A stretch of DNA of 64,000 bases. Origin: Pyrrhoderma lamaoense (taxonomy: Eukaryota; Basidiomycota; Agaricomycetes; Hymenochaetales; Hymenochaetaceae). Each line of letters begins with the position of its first letter. Positions within the stretch are counted from its first letter, which is position 1. The position numbers were made by a program, and so were the translations under genes. The stretch is from assembly GCA_002794735.1 (NCBI GenBank), contig NBAZ01000009.1, positions 186,001 through 250,000 of the forward strand. Reading direction: 5' to 3'. Shown here in pieces: positions 36,843 through 48,850 of this stretch. Below the pieces are notes generated by a model. That model was not told the origin of the DNA. It saw only the letters and a program-made list of their open reading frames with translations, and made no database searches.

Positions 36843-39800
36843 ATGTCAACGTACTATATTCTGAAGAGTTCGTACATAGCAGTTCATCTCCAGGTCTAAT
36901 CATGTAGACTCATCCTAATACTAGTAAATAGTGCTGATCTTACCGACCTCTGGAGTAACCGCCCAATCTCCTCGAAGTTGTTCAATGACTTGAACTTTTG
37001 TACAAAAATCAAGTTCAATGGGGTATCCCAGAGGACGCGAGTTGTCGGTCATTCCGTAGTGCCTACTTGGGATGAGTCTTTCCCTTTGTATGTTTGATCG
37101 TTTATTGCACTCCTACCACTTACATACTGTTACTATTATCTATCAGACGTGTTGCGCTTGCAGAGGAGCAGTCACTACCAACGGTAAACATCACAGTGAG
37201 ACACATAGCGACAAAGGACAACCGTCTTGGATATAGTCAACTCAACTTATGCTTAGGTGACTGTAAAGGTGAAGTTTTACGAACATATAGACAAAAACTT
37301 TACGTCTAGTTTATCATTTTCATCATCATCAATTAGTTCAATTACCACTAAGCTCAAAGAAGGAGACAAAATCGAAGTTCATCAAGTTACATCTCTATAA
37401 CCATACAAACATCAAGCGCGATGGATAACACGAGACTCGCTCTGGAAAATATTGTTCGCGATATACTCGGCAAGGACGTCAATAACTTCTCAGAAGAGTT
37501 CGATAAGATAATCGAAGAAGGGAAAAGCATCATAAAGAGTGACTTGGCCAAGTCCTTCAAATCTCTTGACATTGCAGATGGGATTATTAAAAGTATAGAT
37601 TTTCTTACAGAGGTAAGTTGTTAACGAGCTTCTGTGATGTATGAAATTGAAGTACTAATACTTGAGCTGAAACAAGTCAAACTTGTTACTGAATGCTAGC
37701 TGGAAAGTAATCACTGTTCTCTATAAGGTAAGCATGGTGTATGATTCTGATGGAAGTGAGAGGGGTAGGGGTACTGAAATCATATACAAGCTTGTATCGC
37801 AGCAGATAAAGCTAGATAACAAGATACACGAGCTCGCTCAGAAGCTTGTTAACCTATTCCGAGTACTCGTGAACGCATCAAAAATCGACAGGAAATCCGA
37901 TACTTTCACGCAGGACATCAACGAAACTCTCGATTTTGTCACAGAGAGTAGCCTTTTCATCCAGGGATACATTCGGCGAAGTTTTATCGGTGAGCGACTA
38001 CTATATTATTTTAATTTTGATTTGATCAGACAGACTCATAGTACCTCAAACGTAAAATACAGAACGTACGCTTCGCCGGAGTGAGAAATCGGTGATGGAA
38101 GATTATGAGAAAAGAATGGTAGATCTCAAAACTAGACTGGATAATCGCATCTCTAGCTTCAATAGTTCCAAATCATTCAAAGGGATTGCACGCTTCAAAA
38201 GATTCATTTCTCGTTCGAAAAATGTTGCCTCAGGTTCTACATGATTCACATATGTTATTCAGGTCTTATAGTCTATCATTAATACAACTCGATTTATATC
38301 TTAACCCAATATATAACTCTTTATCCACAGCTATATCTGAAGAAGAGTTCTAGGAGAAGAGTCAATATACATGTATAATCCCTAGAGTACCATAAGAATT
38401 TCCTTTTCGGGACGTGCACCCTGTCAAAAAAAATGAGACATCAGCAGTAGGAGCGGTATGGAAAATGAGTTAAACTGATGAAGATAGATGCCAGATCTTG
38501 AACGATAGTGTGTTGAAAGAGCGTTAGGGAAGTAGCAGAAAATATCTGTTTATTGCAGAGAACGATGTTGTAGTGACAGTGAATATCAGCGACGTTAGTT
38601 GCTGAAGATGTTTTATTCGGTAAGTAATGTAGATTATGTATTTGCACAAGAAGGCCTAACAATCATTCTTAGAGTTAGAAATAAAGCTTTGGCCTATAAA
38701 TGTATCTGGTTTACATTATCAAAAATGTATAGAAGATACAAGTAACGATTCTAGGCATGAAAATTTATGACTGGGCTACATCAACACAGAATCCTGATCT
38801 CCTTCTACTCCTTGGTGGCCCTAGGACCGGAAAAAGTACTATTGCCACCACAATCGCGGGAGAGAGCGGGAAGAATGAGAAGCTTAGCTCATATACGGTC
38901 TCTTCCACACCGTCGCCCAAGTCTCTATCTCAACACTGGAAGACCAAAGATATTGTCCGCTTGGAATAACTCTGGAATATCAATGATACTATACCAGACA
39001 CAACTCTCATAGAGAAGCAAAAAGATGCTCTTGCATATATCATTATACAGAAAAAAGTGAGTCATGAAAGGTCAAAGACCACCGTCGTAAATGGAGGAGG
39101 ACCAGATGTGCAATTCTAGAATAAGTCATTTTCGTCTTGCTACAAGTGCATAGAGTCAGTGGCAGACAGACCATTTCAACCGATAAATAATGAAACAGGC
39201 GATATGGCTTGAAGGGAAGGTAGGAAATCTCTTCTCCGTTCAGCCATAACTTTATCCACTGCAGAATACTTTGTCAGAAAAGTAAACGCAGTCTCCAAAG
39301 CCTACCCACAACTACAAGTAAAGTGGGTTACTAAGTTTCTTTGTATACCCGGCTTAGTAAATCAGATACACCCGATATAAGCCGTTCTGGTGTGAAGTAT
39401 CCATCCCATTAGTTGGGGTAGCATTTTATCAGTGAAAGTAGGATACTGAGATCTTATTATCATGGCTTGCATCACAATAAGGGGACTAGATAAGAGGACA
39501 CGTGATCAGAAAATCTACCAAGGAATCGTATCCGCATTCAGCACTAGCTGTACGGTCACCCCTTTCATGCAAGCTATCAATCATCTCATCGACTACATTA
39601 CTGTAGAGTATCCTTATCCAGAACTACGCTTGGAAATAACGTTTTTGGGAAGAAGTCATCCAAGACTTTACTACCATAAAATATTTGATGCAGAACCTTA
39701 TATGCGGTTCGCTAGATACTGACAACGCCATCCCAAATAGTAAGGAACTTTCAGAGAATTGACAGGGGCAATAAGAATATGGGATGTAGAAACGGCAAAA

Positions 39801-39850
39801 AACCTTCAAGACGCCTTGAAAGAAGCATCTATCGTTTCCTAAGCTTATGG
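36843..39850 (+). pseudogene. NLR-type STAND protein remnant: C2-like domain plus NACHT
   Basis: Coding pieces in order match an agaricomycete NLR. A C2-like N-terminus begins MSTYYILKSSYIAVHL, then FCTKIKFNGVSQRTRVV and GHSVVPTWDESFPL, and later VNITVRHIATKDNRLGYSQL. A helical linker follows (37421-38090; MDNTRLALENIVRDILGKD, KIHELAQKLVNLFRVLVNAS), then IYDWATSTQNPDLLLLLGGP leading into Walker A GGPRTGKST at about 38812-38838. A Walker-B-like block (ITIRGLDKRTRD) sits near 39475 and an ELRLEITFLGRSHPR block near 39625. Stops and frame changes break it after Walker A, and no WD40, ankyrin or TPR repeats follow. NLRs are signalling ATPases thought to act in non-self recognition. This copy is very probably dead. 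Confidence 0.6.
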
Positions 39851-40372
39851 TACTCCCCTTATCATGATAGACCTTGATTTATGTCTAATCACGGAGACGA
39901 GACGATTAGTTCTAGGATGTCGCAAGCGCTGCCGATAGAAAGATATGCATAATAAGCAAACCAAGATTGGAGTTGCATGGAATAGTTATCGCAGCGCCAG
40001 GAAGCCCATAGAGGAGAGACGTGCGCATGGATCTCAGTCTCTGGTGACTTCGAGTGTGAGGTGTCAGCGAGGGAAATGTCGTCTTTTCTCCAACAACGAT
40101 GATTGTCACACTAAAAGGTCACAGGAGCGTGGTCAGCTCAGTTGGATCTCACGGGTCACGACACCATAATTCGTATTACATATGTAGTACCATGTCAAGA
40201 TTGATAAAAATAGAAAAACTCCGTAAGTATACGTCTTGATGAAATTTTATTTGATGCTAAGTACAGAAATCCTTATGAAAAACTAGTGATCTACTCAAAC
40301 ACGAGTCATACATCGATTTTGATGCACACGCTGCATCACATATAGGCAGAATACTACATTATAAATCACTGA
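39851..40372. other. Intergenic region
   Basis: Between the NLR remnant and the HAD hydrolase; no gene recognised. Confidence 0.35.
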
Positions 40373-41162
40373 CTACTCAAGGACACCCTTTTCTCTTTCT
40401 TCGGCCATTTCTCCTAGAGTCTTGAAGTGGAAATCATACGTAGTCAGGGATAGATCTCCGATCTTTGGATGAGCATCCCTCTCGATCCATGAGGAACTTA
40501 TGCCCAGCAAATTTGCTGGGCCATGATCATGATATAGGCTGTTCGCAGTAACCAAAACCTTTTCCTTAGGAATTCCGAACCTCTCCTCAATTGTCTTCAA
40601 AGCCACTTTGAAATTGTTTGTATCGGGCTTGTAGGATCCGATGTCCTGTGCAGTAAGCACAACGTCAAATGAACCGCCTGCAGCTTCAAGTATGGGTCTA
40701 GTAAATGTGTTGAATGAGTTATTATCAACATTTGAGAGCACGACTAGTTTATAATATTTCTTTAGTTTTGCGAGAGCTGCGACTGTATCAGAAAAAGCAG
40801 GCCATGAAGATATGGACGATCCGAATGCAGCGTCCTCTTCTGGGGTAGATGATGTGCCAATCCTAGTGGCTAAAGCCTTGTGGACAGATGCGAGGAGCTG
40901 ATTATAGAGCATTCCAGGATTCTGAGCTTCAAGGTCTTTTTCCACTGAATGGAATGCGAACAAAGCCTCGTCCTGAGACCATGATTTGTTTGCACGAGTT
41001 AGAATTGTCTGGAGAGCATTGTATATTCCTAATTCCCAGTCCTGTGTTACACATGGAATGTCAGGCCTGAGAAAGGTCGGTAATTATGATGAAGTTTACA
41101 ATCAAAGTCCCATAAACGTCAAATATCAAAGCCTCAAAGTTAGAGAGTGTTTTTGGCTGCAT
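40373..41162 (-). CDS. HAD-superfamily hydrolase, haloacid dehalogenase type II-like
   Basis: Two exons (41162-41100, 41041-40373) encode 243 residues. All four HAD motifs are visible: motif I FDVYGTLIDWE with the nucleophile Asp (split by the 58-nt intron after GTLI), motif II LVVLSNVDN, motif III Lys in IGSYKPDTNNF, and motif IV region VLVTANSLYHDHGPANLLGI. The layout and length match the L-2-haloacid dehalogenase-like group, whose fungal members rarely have a known substrate. The start at 41162 (MQPKTLSNFEALIF) gives a normal short N-terminus. The Asn in TANSLYHD replaces the more common Gly or Gln; the distal acidic residues remain in YHDH. Confidence 0.9.
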
Positions 41163-41744
41163 AACTTTGTGTCCCTCTTGGTAGCTGATTAGATGATATC
41201 TGATATTGAGTATGTTATTTTAGAATGCCAAGCTGAAGGTGAATTTGACCAAGCATACGGCCAGCGATCATGCGTCATCGCACATGATCATGATGATGCG
41301 GAGGCATTAGAAACTAGCTTTGACAAACTTTAACCGCAGATATAGCCGTATCCGCTCAGTTACGTAATCATTTTCCTACAAAAAAACACACCAAAATTCA
41401 AGGAAAACAGAAATTAGAAATAGAATTCGCGCAGTGATGAATCGACGGAGATGTAATCCCTGTATAATTCTATATTGTGTCCCGAAGCGGAGTGGCTTCT
41501 CATCAGCACTTCCTTTCCTCGTCTGGTACCTCACTCCTGATAAGAAAATCGCGCCATGCCGAGTTTCCGGCGATACTTCCCTTTTTTTAAGAAATCCATA
41601 AAATATTAAACTTGCCTATAAGTACTCGACTACCCGCTCTCTCTATGGTTAGGTTAGACTCCCCCGACGCTCATCTACTGAAACTTGTTGCTGTACTCTA
41701 TAGCACTAGTCTACTCTGTTTCCTATACCTACCACTAAACTACA
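41163..41744. other. Divergent intergenic region
   Basis: Promoter region between the HAD hydrolase (-) and the methyltransferase (+). No ORF supported. Confidence 0.4.
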
Positions 41745-43710
41745 ATGTCCGTCGCAGTTTCGAGGGCTCAGGATGGTCTAAGGGACCTCTACGGTAGAGG
41801 AATGAACCTCCATAGTGACGTGAGCATCTTATGTTTTATTGTCCTTTGTCATACGTTTAAAAAATTGTAGGTATATAAGCTTCCAGTTGATGAAGAAGAG
41901 CACAGTGTGAGCTCCCTTTTCAATGAAAACTATCTACAGTGGCAGTAGCAATAGCAACAACACGCTGATTTCATTCATATAGAGACTTACAACGCAGCAT
42001 CGTATCTGGAAACTCATGCTTGGAGGTACAACAGGATTATATCCCCCAGATGTTGAGCCAATAGTCAAGCAGCTTTTGAGATTAAACCCTGGTTGTGCTG
42101 AGTCACCCTCCGTGCTTGACCTGGGTTCAGGCTCAGGCATATGGTTAGTCAAGGTTTTGTGTCCAGAATACACGGTGCCAGGACACGGGCGCTCAGATAC
42201 CATTTTTATTCTTTGTTTTCTAATTGATTTCTTTATACGTGTATATTTTTTCTTACAACCTTATAATTTTTATATCGTTATACAGAGGTACAGATTAATT
42301 CATGCTTCTCTATACATATAGGGCTGCTGAAATGGCCGCGATGTACCCGCATGCAACTGTTGTCGGCATTGACTTGGCGGAACCAAAATTATTGTGAGTC
42401 TCAATGTCTTTTTCGGCAGGACGTTTGAACCATTATCTACTGTTTACCTCCGTCTACTCGTTTTCCCGCTTTGATTTGCTGCCCCATGCTCCCCCTTTCT
42501 TTATAAAGAAGAACTCTTTGAACTAAGAAAAAGAAAAAAATGCTAATTTAACTCGCTTAATGCTTATATTTTTCCCGTTCGGAAACAGAACGTTCCCTGA
42601 GAATTGCAGGTACGCGGCAAAGCTTAAAGTCTACATTTTCTTATTTAAGAAAAGAGACTACAAAAGAAAAGCTGAGTTGCGAGCTGTTTCTTACATACAG
42701 GTTTCATATAACGGACTTCACGAAAGGGCTTGACGACTTTGCCGAGACTTTTGATATCGTACATTGTCGTTGTGTGGCGGGTCATGTACGTACACATGTT
42801 TTCATTTTGTTGTATTTCAGCTTCTTTTTATTATTAGTTTTTCTTTCTGACCATGCAACACAACTCTTGTAACGTACACTTATTTGCAATTCTAGGTTAT
42901 TGATAGAAATGGACTCCTTCGTCAGATTGCGAAGGTCCTAAAGCCAGGTGTGTCGTATTTGTACAGTTCCCACATATCCGACTTGAGCCTAAAGAAACAT
43001 GGGGGAATGCTTGCATATGACCTGCTCCATTATCTCTATCTGTTTTCCCAGGTGGATTGTTGCTCCTCGGAGATGGGAACCTACAGATATTTTCATCAGA
43101 TAGAACTGTTGTCCCTCCAGCTCCCCTGCGTTTCCTCGAGTCGGGCATGGCAAGATTGGACAACGACGAGCTCGAAGCGAGCAGAAGGGGTCCATTCTAT
43201 TTTGCATTATGGCTGGAACAAGTCGTAAAGTACATGATTACCAACACGCTCGATCCTGACCATGTGGGTGGTGGATTCTTGAGCGACCTTGTCTCTGCTG
43301 AATCGGCGCTCGAATATTGCGGTGGGAGAGCATATTATAGTCCAATACGAGCGGAAGGGGAGAATTCGGGAAGCAGAACCGCGCAAGAGCTATCTGTCCT
43401 TACTGAGAGAAATATGCTTGTGCGTCATGCTTCTCTTGTCTTTTACTTTCTCTATATCTCTCGGTGGTATTACTCTCCTAACACACGTTTTATCCCCCTC
43501 TTTTTTTTTCTTCCTGTTACCTTCTTTTTGATACTTTGTATACAGAATTTCCTTACCGCTAGTCGCCCGATTTTACTCTCACGAGGTTTATCGCAGGACA
43601 TGGTTGATGAGTTGCAAGCCAGGGCACACAGAGATATTGTGGAGCCTACTGTCTGCTGGAGCATGCGATGGAACCTTGTGTGGGCACTTAAACGCAGAAT
43701 AGAATCTTGA
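41745..43710 (+). CDS. Class I SAM-dependent methyltransferase
   Basis: Nine exons splice in frame from the ATG at 41745 (MSVAVSRAQDGLRDLYGRGM) to a TGA at 43708-43710, giving roughly 370 residues. SAM-binding motif I is VLDLGSGSGIW, post-I acidic block VVGIDLAEP, motif II-like FDIVHCRCVAGHV and motif III-like LLRQIAKVLKPGGLLLLGDG. The C-terminal part has RRGPFYFALWLEQVVKYMI and a closing ARAHRDIVEPTVCWSMRWN. The family is common in agaricomycetes; the methyl acceptor cannot be read, but small-molecule methylation is typical. Introns range from about 50 to 190 nt and all joins keep phase (for example IW|AAEM across a Trp codon). It is divergent from the HAD hydrolase. No frame break was found. 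Confidence 0.85.
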
Positions 43711-44115
43711 TTTGGGAAGAGGAGGGGAACTGATGCGCATCTCGGCGCTTTACGCTCTTTGGATAACGGTGCACTATAAATAATCTAGAGATTCAGACAT
43801 GAGTCTTATGGAGAAAAAGGTGCCGATGTGCGGAAATAATGACGGTAATGAGGTTCATGTTTGTATATGTATATGGTCATGGCGAGTGGACGTATTTTAA
43901 CGAGGATTCCAGATATTACTAGTGAAAGAAGTAACAAAGCCCTGTATTTTTTGTCTTGTATAGTTAGATACAAAAAAGAAAGCTCCATCGTAGTTGAAAA
44001 TTTTGACTGATTTACTCAATCACACCTAGGGATGATTAGTATAATTTCGGGATTTTATAAACGCAAAAGGTATGCATGCATCACCGCGTGTCAGCGCTTT
44101 CTAGGTGGAGTAGTA

Positions 44116-44761
44116 CCGTACATGTGCCCTCTTTCAAAGTGTACCCTCTTTCAAACTCGATATTTCTCAACGTTATACAAATAAACTCTATCCAAAATTT
44201 GGCACAAAAATATATTTTTACTGACTTATTAAGATTATGTGAAAATTATCGTCAAAATAGTATTAATTAAATAGGAAATTAGCATATACACAGATTTAGG
44301 ACAACATATATATGAGAAACTACAATTATAAAATTATTTTTCTCATCAACTTTCTATATAACCTTATATATATGATATATAGATACAAAAATGACTTCAT
44401 AAATATTTTCATGCTTTAAAGAAATTATCTCATTGACTTATCAAGAAAATAAAATGAAAGTGACAGCGAGTGACAAAATTGATCAACTTTCCTAGATTCT
44501 AATATAATATGTACTAGTTAAGCGAATTTCGCGACTATAAAAAATAATATACAGTATTGTGACACTGTGTGACGAAATGTTGAAAGAGGGGTACACTTGG
44601 TCTTTATGTATTTTTCTAACATACTTTCATTATTAAAATTAGTTTAAAATTAAACAAACTAGTTACTAGTAAGCTAAACTATATTCCTAAATTTTTCTGC
44701 GCGGTGAATATATGTGATGTGTTGTGTAAAGGCGGATTTTGAAAGAGGGGCACATGTACGG
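44116..44761. mobile_element. MITE-like element with terminal inverted repeats and TA flanks
   Basis: The left end ccgtacatgtgccctctttc (44116-44135) is repeated in inverted form at the right end (44737-44761, ending gcacatgtacgg), with one extra G in the run. TA directly flanks both ends (44114-44115 and 44762-44763), as expected for Tc1/mariner-type insertion. A second, inner inverted pair (gtaccctctttcaa at 44141-44154; ttgaaagaggggtac at 44580-44594) makes four copies of the same motif in two orientations. The interior is AT-rich with no ORF, so it would be non-autonomous. It lies 458 bp upstream of the FunK1 start. Confidence 0.75.
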
Positions 44762-45218
44762 TATAAGAGTCTACTAAGTGACTTAGTCAGATCTAGGGTC
44801 ACTTGTAGTATACTTAGTAACTTAAGGACGCCTGGGTCCACGATCAGCTAGTACATATGTAGTAATTTTCTCCACTTGAGGAAAATAAATTCTTTGGGTC
44901 CATACAGTTGCTGTCGAAAATTGATTATTTTTTTCTTCCAGTAGAGTGATATTATCCTCTATTATATTATTTAAAGTACTTATAAGCACTTCAGGCTCAT
45001 AATATCCTTGAAAAAAAAAATTGAGAGACCAGGTTGTATCTTTCAATAATTTTGTTGATTACAAATTTTGCTGATTAATGCATCTATAGCCCAAAATGTA
45101 TTAGTGTCGATCGAAGACTCTTAAGCGTGTCACGGATACGATCACATGTGACTACAGCGCGTCAGCGCGTCTATTCTCTTACCTTTCAACACAACAAGTA
45201 TCTCACAACATCTTTGAG

Positions 45219-48067
45219 ATGGTACTTAATTCCAATTCTGAGGGAACATCCTCGCACAGCTCTCATGAGCTATCAATAGCATCCCATTATACCTCGCAAT
45301 CAGATCATCCAGCGCCCTCGACATCTTCTCCCCGAAAAAAAGAGGCAATACTGACGGCGCCTGCATCGTCAAGAGTACCAATATACCCAAAACAAATTGA
45401 AAAATCTAGTAGTAGTATCTCATCAAGCAGACCAGTATCACGTGTAGGAGCCACTACAGAATCACATCAATCGTCGCCATTTAAGAGGCCAACCACCCCT
45501 CCAAACGCCAAAGCACGTTCGCAGTTGGTTGAAACACCAAGGAGTCAAAGGACGGCCTCTCTTGAACAAGCCAGAGATTCCCCTGTAAAAGCACCACTTG
45601 GATCAACTGGGGAATACTGCTCGGGGTACTCAGAGCACCAGAGAAGTGCTATCCTGCAAGATCTGGGAAAAACCGTTCCAAGGGGAACATTCGAGCTCTT
45701 TTCGTCGATCATGCCTCCACTTCGGCACGGATTTGACATTGAAAGCATCATAGACTCTCTGATCGATAGTGGTCACCTTGTAGAGGAGTATGAAGGCTCC
45801 TATGTATGGAGGGAATTTCAGCACTTGAGATACAAGAATACCCGTGAGAATGTCGTCTATAACAAGCCTCTGAAGAACATCTTCGATGCCATTATTCGAG
45901 CTGCTCAAAAGACAAGTTCGACTAGTGCTGAGCCGACCGTAACTCTCATCAATGACGGAAATACAACACCTTGGTCAATAAGGGATAGCATTACAAGACC
46001 GGACGGATATCTAGTACTGCAAAATCCAGAAGAATCGATGGGGGACAAGGTACTTTGGTATAACATAGCCGTTGCATTAGAATTCAAAACGGGCACCGGC
46101 GCCGAATATGTCTTTCAAGTAAGTCAATACGTGACTACCTCCTACTAAAACAGAACCAATATTGACTGTTTACACAGAATATCGAACAAACCATCCACAG
46201 CATGCAACATATTCTAGCAGTTGACCCGAGTCGTAGACATGTTTATGGGATCGATATTGAAGGCACTAGTTTGAGGATATGGACCGCTACACGGGCTATG
46301 CTTGTGGCTTGTGATACTTTTGATCTTCGGACTGTAAGTATCGTAACATAAACTTCGAGAATTCTTACACATCCTGATACATATACCTAAAGCAATATAA
46401 AGAGCTTATAAGGATGTTCCTTTCCTTAGCGTTCGCCAGCAAAGAGGAGCTGGGATGGGATATGACAGTGAATACAAAGCTCGAAGATGGCAATCGCTTA
46501 TATAGGTTTGAGATCGATGGCGAGTACTACTATACGAGCGAAGAAGATTTAATCTCAAAAGAGAAGGCGGAAGGTATTGTGAGCTCTGGCACCCGGATAT
46601 GGCGTGCTCGAAAAGGTTCAAGAGAGTACGGAGAGGAAGTGGTGATCAAGGACTACTGGCATGGAGAGGAGCGGCAGACGGAGGATAGGATACACGACAT
46701 GATCTGCAATGATGTCAGTGATCCCGAGAAGAGAGAATACTTCAGAACTCATACTCTGAGCCCAATAGCTTGGGGAAGGGTGAAGGCCTTTGATACCGAG
46801 GACCATACAAGGAACACAATTCTCCGTGGTCAATCTCCTGACCTTTCTTCTCCATTTGAGTTCCCTGTTCCACCCAGTCAAGGTTCGTTTAGAACCACTG
46901 TCAATAGCAAATCCGTCAAGTCCCGTAATTCGTCTGAAACAAGAAAGCAGTATCGGCAATTTATCGCTGCACTCGAGAAAAACCGGAGGTCGCAATACTA
47001 CCACCGATATCATTACAGGATTGTTTATAAAGAGGTTGCTGTCCCTTACTATAAGCTGAGGAATACGAGGGATATGTATACTGTTTTGATTGATGTTTTG
47101 ATGAGTAAGTGGTCTTTATAGATGAATATACATAGCCCAAGAAACTGACGAAATGCCAATAGCCTTACTAGTTATGCACGAGGCCGGTTGGGTGCATAGA
47201 GATATCAGTGTTGGTAACCTGTATCTTTACAAAGATCCAGTAACTGAGGAGACACGGGGCCTGATCGGAGACTTCGAGTACGCTAAGGAGGTTGGATGGG
47301 GGGGTAAACATGACATTCGAACGGTATGTGTTTCTGCGTTGATTTTATGTATCTTCTCTGATGATATTCATTAAAAGGGAACACCAAATTTCATGGCCAT
47401 AGAGATTGCTACTCAAAGCTACCACTTCACCCCGTCACAGCTTACGGTTGACGAAGTGATGGAAGACGCAACCCAAGACAAAGGGGACAAGAGCTCAGGG
47501 AATGCCAAAGGCGGAATATACCATAACTACCTTCATGATTTAGAATCACTGTGGTGGGTAACCGTCTGGACTGCTTTCATATATGAGAAGTCACCCGCTG
47601 CAATTGATGATGAAACCCTGGAGAGATCTCTTAAGCAAAAGGAGCATTTCTGGCAACTTTTCCCTAGTGACATGTCTATGGGCAAGCGCGTGGCATTCCT
47701 AGAAGACGTTAACCTATTCGAGGAACTCATCTTGCAAGCTCCTGCTTCTTTTACTCAGCAACTCACATTGGTCAGAGCCTTCCGCAAGGCCCTGGTTGCT
47801 TTCTTCCATTCCGTGAATCAAGATACAACAAAGCCAGTTCGACTTACCGGACCCAAATACGTGCACAATGCGATTTTGCGAGTCTTACTTGGTATGGACT
47901 TGCCGGAAATTGAAGTTACACCTGTCTTTAAGAGAAAGGATAGCAAGGTCAATAAGAGACCAGCAGAAGAAGAGTTACCTTCACATTCACAAAGTTGGAA
48001 GAGGAGCAGGTATGTCCACAAAATCCCTCTTCATTCTAGTATCTAATATCACTGTAGGCAGGGTTAA
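45219..48067 (+). CDS. FunK1-type fungal protein kinase
   Basis: Six exons (45219-46118, 46178-46333, 46393-47104, 47163-47323, 47378-48009, 48058-48067) encode 856 residues. Residues 1 to about 130 are Ser/Pro-rich and disordered. The rest is the FunK1 kinase-like domain, expanded in multicellular basidiomycetes: VALEFKTGTG (early Lys-containing strand), RHVYGIDIEGTSLRIW, GTRIWRARKGS, VVIKDYW, catalytic loop GWVHRDISVGNLYL, the DFG equivalent LIGDFEYAK and GTPNFMAIEIA. A tail of about 70 residues is Lys/Arg-rich with possible nuclear signals (KRPAEEELPSHSQ). Key catalytic residues (HRD Asp, DFE Asp, Asn) are present. The last exon is only 10 nt and adds QG-stop. The MITE lies within its upstream region. 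Confidence 0.92.
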
Positions 48068-48850
48068 TCTGGCAAAAAGCGTTTGCTTCGGATCCAAGAT
48101 GACTTGATTGTCAAACAGAAGAGATACTCGATAGATATTCTTTTTTCTCAATTTCTCTCTGCACCTACACTTATACCATTGAAGTTGCATTTTTTTCACT
48201 ACTCATCCTGCATTTGTATTTACCAGCAACCATCACAGATGTATTTACAGCACTGCATTCCTGCCACTTAGTTAGTTTGTAGTTTAGATTAATTTAGTCA
48301 AGAGCATAATTGGGCTCATCGGAAGATCGTAAAAAACGCTGGTGTACGAATTATAAGATAAAAAGGATGAAAGAACTTGGTATTCATTCACTCTACTTTG
48401 GCCATGCTTATGCAAGACATTCCGTAAGTAGTCTAAAACAGACCGTGGCTTTTCCAATACGATAAACTGAGTTTCAGACTTACCCCGCGAGATATTCAGC
48501 ATCATTTCACAGATCAACATAGAGGATCTTGATAGACCTAGAAATACTTTATTGGACTTTTTTACACAGGCTATCTCCAAAGATCTTCAAAGATAACTTT
48601 ATTGACTCTACTAAGGTAATCTACTTTGACCTTTTAGGGGATTAAAAATCAATTGTCCCTGTGGCTGGGGAGATCGTCGTTGCCATTTTCTGTGTGCGCG
48701 TCATTACGCGTTTTGGTTTCCTGTAGAATTTTGAAATTGACTTTCGTAGAGTCACTAAGAGAGACTACTTGGTGCGCCAAAGCGTGATCAAAGCCCGAGT
48801 AGTGAAGAACTCTGGCTAGCATTGACTATTCACCTCTGAGACATACAACA
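48068..48850. other. Intergenic region
   Basis: Between the FunK1 kinase and the TPR protein, both plus strand. AT-rich; nothing recognised. Confidence 0.4.

Noticed and set aside
42016..42321. Stand-alone ORF starting MLGGTTGLYPPD
   Set aside because: It is exon 3 of the methyltransferase read into its intron.
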